A stretch of 64,000 bases of DNA from Gudongella oleilytica (GTDB lineage: Bacteria; Bacillota; Clostridia; Tissierellales; Tissierellaceae). The position numbers were made by a program, and so were the translations under genes. Each line of letters begins with the position of its first letter. Within the stretch, counting starts at the first letter, position 1. The notes beneath the pieces were generated by a model, which did not search any database, was not told the DNA's origin, and worked only from the letters and a program-made list of their open reading frames with translations. Of the stretch, positions 60,928 through 64,000 are shown one piece after another. The DNA is taken from NCBI RefSeq assembly GCF_004101785.1, contig NZ_CP035130.1, positions 1,488,001 through 1,552,000 on the forward strand. The letters run 5' to 3'.

Positions 60928-62616
60928 CTACTCTACTGACTCCATCCTATGCCTCACTACTTTTTCTATGAGTTCCACTTTATCCTTTGCGTCTTTTTCT
61001 GACTTACCCTTCGAGTAAATGTAAAGCTTTATCTTAGGCTCCGTTCCTGAAGGCCTTATTGCATACCATGATCCGTCATCCATATAGTATTTCAGAACAT
61101 TTGAGCGTCCTGCATCCGTCTCGTCACTCAAATAGTCCACTGTCTTTTGGAGCATCATTTCGCCGATAGATTCAACAGGCATATGACGGATGTCATCCAT
61201 CATTCTCTTGATCCTCTGCTGTCCTTCAACTCCCTCCAAAACTATAGAAATCTGTTTCTCGCTGTAATAGCCAAACTCTTCATATATTTTCTCCAGAACA
61301 TTTAAAAGGCTCAGTCCCTGCTTCTTATAAAATCCTGCCATTTCAGCGATCATCATGGATGAAACCACTGCATCCTTATCTCTTACTAAATCCTGATAGA
61401 CGTACCCTATGCTTTCCTCATATCCGAATATGAAGCTGAATGCCTCTGTTATATCCCACTCGTTTGCCATTGCGCAGATATGTTTGAATCCGGTAAGAGT
61501 TTCAAATGTTGTTACGCCAAATTTCTTAGCTATTGCCTTGCCCAAATCTCCTGTTACGATACTCTTAACGATTGCCGGATTTTCGGGAAGTGTTCCTTTT
61601 TCAAACCTCTGTGACAAAATATAATAAATAAGCAATGCACCTGTTTGATTTCCATTCAGATAGGTGTAATCACCATTATCATTCAGAACTCCTATCGCAA
61701 CTCTGTCACAATCAGGATCTGTAGCAAGCAATACGTCTGCCTTGACCTTCAGTCCAAGATTTCTCGCATATTTAAATGCTTTAGTATCCTCAGGGTTCGG
61801 ATAGCCCACTGTTGCAAAGGTCCAATCAGGATTTTCCTGCTCGGGTACAACAGTAATGTCTGTAAATCCCCTATCCTTCAGAACTCTTCTTACCGGAATA
61901 TTGCCTGTGCCGTTCAACGGAGTAAAGACTATCTTGACAGACTTATCAATATCATCATTTATCGCCATATTAAGGAGCTTGTCGTTGTATTCATCATCGA
62001 TGGCACCGCCAATTATTTCAATCAATCCCTTCGACTTTGCTTCATCAAGTTCCATTACTTTTATATCTCTAAAATGCTCAATACTGTCTATCTCATTAAG
62101 TATCTCATCTGCTATGTCATCGAGGATTTGGCTGCCTTCCTCCCAATAAACCTTATACCCGTTGTACTCCTTAGGATTATGGCTCGCCGTTACGACGATT
62201 CCGGAAATAGTCCCAAGTCTTCTAACTGTATACGACAGCATGGGGGTTGGTCGAATATCATCAAATAAATATACCTTTATTCCATTACCAGCAAGAACTC
62301 TTGCAGCAATTTCAGCAAACTTATCGGAGTATTGCCTGACATCATAAGCTATGGCAACTCCTTTCTTCATAGCTTTTTCGCCATGATTGATTATTGTTTG
62401 TGCAAGACCTTGGGTAGCAAGACTTACAGTATAGTTATTCATCCTGTTGGTGCCTGCTCCAATCTTTCCTCTCAAGCCTGCAGTACCGAACTCCAAATCC
62501 TGATAAAATCTATCCTCAATCTCGTTCTCATCTGTTATGGCTCTAAGCTCAGCCTTGGTTGCTTCGTCAAAATAAGGATCATCCAGCCATGACTGATACC
62601 TTTCTCTATATTCCAT
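60928..62616 (-). CDS. pgcA: Phosphoglucomutase (alpha-D-phosphohexomutase family)
   Basis: 562 residues. Interconverts glucose 1- and 6-phosphate, feeding UDP-glucose synthesis. The phosphoserine loop is VTASHNPKEYNGYKVY near residue 145, the Mg loop ATDPDCDRVA near 305, the sugar loop GYEESIGYV near 400 and the phosphate loop RPSGTEPKIKLY near 530. Start ATG at 62616 follows GGAGGGG. It matches the B. subtilis PgcA type in length. Confidence 0.94.
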   Translation of the reverse strand: MEYRERYQSWLDDPYFDEATKAELRAITDENEIEDRFYQDLEFGTAGLRGKIGAGTNRMNNYTVSLATQGLAQTIINHGEKAMKKGVAIAYDVRQYSDKFAEIAARVLAGNGIKVYLFDDIRPTPMLSYTVRRLGTISGIVVTASHNPKEYNGYKVYWEEGSQILDDIADEILNEIDSIEHFRDIKVMELDEAKSKGLIEIIGGAIDDEYNDKLLNMAINDDIDKSVKIVFTPLNGTGNIPVRRVLKDRGFTDITVVPEQENPDWTFATVGYPNPEDTKAFKYARNLGLKVKADVLLATDPDCDRVAIGVLNDNGDYTYLNGNQTGALLIYYILSQRFEKGTLPENPAIVKSIVTGDLGKAIAKKFGVTTFETLTGFKHICAMANEWDITEAFSFIFGYEESIGYVYQDLVRDKDAVVSSMMIAEMAGFYKKQGLSLLNVLEKIYEEFGYYSEKQISIVLEGVEGQQRIKRMMDDIRHMPVESIGEMMLQKTVDYLSDETDAGRSNVLKYYMDDGSWYAIRPSGTEPKIKLYIYSKGKSEKDAKDKVELIEKVVRHRMESVE

Positions 62617-62687
62617 AGTCACCCCTCCATAGGTAATGTACTTGTCACCCTTAAAAATTTATACCCATTAAAGCCGTGCAATCCCAG

Positions 62688-63191
62688 TTAATCCAAATGC
62701 TTCTTCCAAAGCTCATTATATCTCATTGCATTGCTTTTTATGGCTTCAGCCTCTTCTTCAGTTACCTGTCTGACTATTTTACCTGGTATCCCTATCACCA
62801 TTGAATTATCAGGTATTACTTTCCCTTCAGTTACAACAGTTCCAGCGCCTATTATACAATTGTCCCCAATTACAGCCCTGTTAAGGATTGTGGATCCCAT
62901 CCCTATCAAGGTGTTGCTTCCTATCGTGCATCCATGTATTATCGCATTATGACCTATTACAGTGTAATCGCCGATCCTTGTAGGTATGTGAGTCTCAGTA
63001 TGGACTGTGGCATTGTCCTGTATATTTGAGTACTTCCCTATCTTTATATCCTCGATATCTCCTCTCAATACAGCTCCGTACCAGATACTGGAACCTTCAC
63101 CAATTTCGACATCTCCAATAACGTCTGCTGTTTCTGCAACGAAGGCCTCAGAATGAATATTTGGTTTTACATCCTTTAAATTCTTGATCAT
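62688..63191 (-). CDS. Gamma carbonic anhydrase-family protein
   Basis: 167 residues of left-handed beta-helix (hexapeptide) repeats: VIGDVEIGEGSSIWYGAVLRGDI, NATVHTETHIPTRIGDYTVIGHNAIIHG. The metal-binding His residues are visible (HTETH, GHNAIIHG). YrdA/PaaY-like. Carbonic anhydrase activity is often weak or unproved in this group. Single gene between pgcA and the cyclotransferase-like gene. Confidence 0.9.
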   Translation of the reverse strand: MIKNLKDVKPNIHSEAFVAETADVIGDVEIGEGSSIWYGAVLRGDIEDIKIGKYSNIQDNATVHTETHIPTRIGDYTVIGHNAIIHGCTIGSNTLIGMGSTILNRAVIGDNCIIGAGTVVTEGKVIPDNSMVIGIPGKIVRQVTEEEAEAIKSNAMRYNELWKKHLD

Positions 63192-63265
63192 ATCGTCTCT
63201 CCCAATATATATTATTTTATCCTACTCATAGAATTACCCCCAGTGAATACACCAGGGGATAAATA

Positions 63266-63673
63266 TTATTCGAATCGTCTGGCTCTTTCAAGCCTTTTCA
63301 TGTCGATTTCCCAGTCCTTATAACCTTCAATGAGGATCTTGTAATAGCTTTCAGGGGGAGCCTGCTCTTTCTTGTCTACCATGGAGTATACAAAAGCCTC
63401 GTATAGGTTCCCTTCTTCATCTTCCAGTTCAACCATCATTCGTTCATAAAGATCAGGATGACCCTCAAGTGCATCAAGCTTTTCAAGGTCCTGTTTGGAG
63501 ATGAGGTACAGACCCCCAATTACATCCTCTCCCTTAAATGGTACAATATCTGCCAACTCGTTGAAGGTCAGTTTATGGTCTTTTAGTCTTACCTTCTTCA
63601 GAGGCACAGCGTGCGGACACCTTCCAGCCATGTATTTCTTGCTTAGGTTACTGGCATAAGCGAAATAAAGCAT
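63266..63673 (-). CDS. Gamma-glutamylcyclotransferase-like protein
   Basis: 135 residues of the GGCT fold. The substrate loop is YFAYASNLSKKYMAGRCP at the N terminus (YGSN-type), followed by GGLYLISKQDLEKLDALEGHPDLYERM, which carries the usual catalytic Glu. Members release 5-oxoproline from gamma-glutamyl amines or peptides. The substrate is unknown. ATG after GGAGG. Confidence 0.9.
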   Translation of the reverse strand: MLYFAYASNLSKKYMAGRCPHAVPLKKVRLKDHKLTFNELADIVPFKGEDVIGGLYLISKQDLEKLDALEGHPDLYERMMVELEDEEGNLYEAFVYSMVDKKEQAPPESYYKILIEGYKDWEIDMKRLERARRFE

Positions 63674-63753
63674 AACAACACCTCCTCGTTTCCTATTTAT
63701 CTTATTACCCTAAGGTGTTTTGTTCTACTCGCATTTACATTAAATTTTCTCTG

Positions 63754-63978
63754 TTAGTCCAATTCTAAGCTGTTGATGATCTCCTTCAGCAACCTCATCT
63801 CCTCCTTACTCAAAGTAATGCCTTTGCCCATTTTTTGATGGTCCGGATCCCATTCTCTGATATCGTATTTTGCGGGATATTCATTCCAGGATACTTTATT
63901 AAGCTCCTTCTTCCAGCCCTTCGATGACTCGCTTAGAACACCCAGTTTTTCAGTTATCTCAAACTTGATTTCTGCCAT
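63754..63978 (-). CDS. YdbC/PC4-like single-stranded DNA-binding protein
   Basis: 74 residues matching the Firmicute YdbC group, a bacterial relative of the p15/PC4 coactivator that binds single-stranded DNA as a dimer. Basic and aromatic residues in KGWKKELNKVSWNEYPAKYDIREWDPDHQKMGKGITLSKEE fit the DNA-binding sheet. ATG follows AAGGAGG. Role in the cell is not established. Confidence 0.9.
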   Translation of the reverse strand: MAEIKFEITEKLGVLSESSKGWKKELNKVSWNEYPAKYDIREWDPDHQKMGKGITLSKEEMRLLKEIINSLELD

Positions 63979-64000
63979 ATTTTCCTCCTTGCTAACAGTC

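Noticed and set aside
63228-63262. Terminator after the gamma-glutamylcyclotransferase-like gene
   Set aside because: The CCCC/GGGG arms pair only through wobble and mismatches and no T run follows.

Overview
The window looks like chromosomal DNA of an anaerobic, low-to-middle GC Firmicute (Clostridia or Tissierellia type). The evidence is three T-box leaders, strong GGAGG ribosome binding sites, T-rich intrinsic terminators, ferredoxin-dependent 2-oxoacid oxidoreductase, a tungsten-type aldehyde oxidoreductase family protein, a NuoEFG-like soluble flavin/iron-sulfur complex and no respiratory chain genes. No tRNA, rRNA, CRISPR array or prophage was seen. The only mobile DNA is one internally deleted IS.

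Left part (1-15800, nearly all minus strand). After a T-box leader for a gene outside the window (specifier reads best as GUC, valine) and pgsA comes a sigma-54-dependent regulator with a PrpR-type sensor domain. Upstream of it lie two gene blocks. Block A is a TIM-barrel protein of unknown function, fumarase alpha and beta, malic enzyme and an Ldh2-type malate/lactate dehydrogenase. Block B is a creatininase-family amidohydrolase, a nitroreductase, a small cysteine-containing protein, a TctCBA carboxylate transporter, an aldehyde:ferredoxin oxidoreductase-like protein, a MoaD/ThiS-like protein and a cupin. Each block has a well-formed -24/-12 promoter (15743-15758 and 10801-10816). Both promoters share an 18-19 base upstream element (15799-15816 and 10911-10929). 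This is best read as one sigma-54 regulon that imports an unknown carboxylate and funnels it through fumarate and malate to pyruvate.

Middle part (15900-34700). trpS has its own Trp T-box. Then come DUF2007 and YdcF proteins, a GGDEF/EAL protein, a LysR regulator divergent from a CofE-like ligase, a deletion derivative of an IS1182-type element sitting exactly in the loop of a terminator, and an operon of KorB, KorA, a GntR-RCK_C (BusR-like) regulator and UspA. These are followed by a P1-family peptidase, cysK-cysE behind a Cys T-box, CstA with a partner protein, a DppA peptidase and a stand-alone rpsD.

Right part (34700-64000). A NuoE/NuoF/NuoG-GltD fusion complex resembles electron-bifurcating transhydrogenases. 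Next is a nine-gene minus-strand operon: PfkB-like pseudokinase, SbcD-like, SbcC-like, phosphoesterase, NagB, CYTH, TldD, PmbA. It diverges from a four-gene plus-strand operon that I consider the best candidate for an undescribed system: an ACT protein, a 1574-residue protein combining HD, repeat, NadD-like, GNAT-like and phosphoribosyltransferase-like regions, a lactate/malate dehydrogenase-like protein with an unusual N-terminal extension, and a cysteine-rich flavodoxin-fold protein. An arsenic operon (arsR-acr3-arsC), a MATE pump, phosphoglucomutase, a gamma carbonic anhydrase-like protein, a gamma-glutamylcyclotransferase-like protein and a YdbC/PC4 protein close the window.
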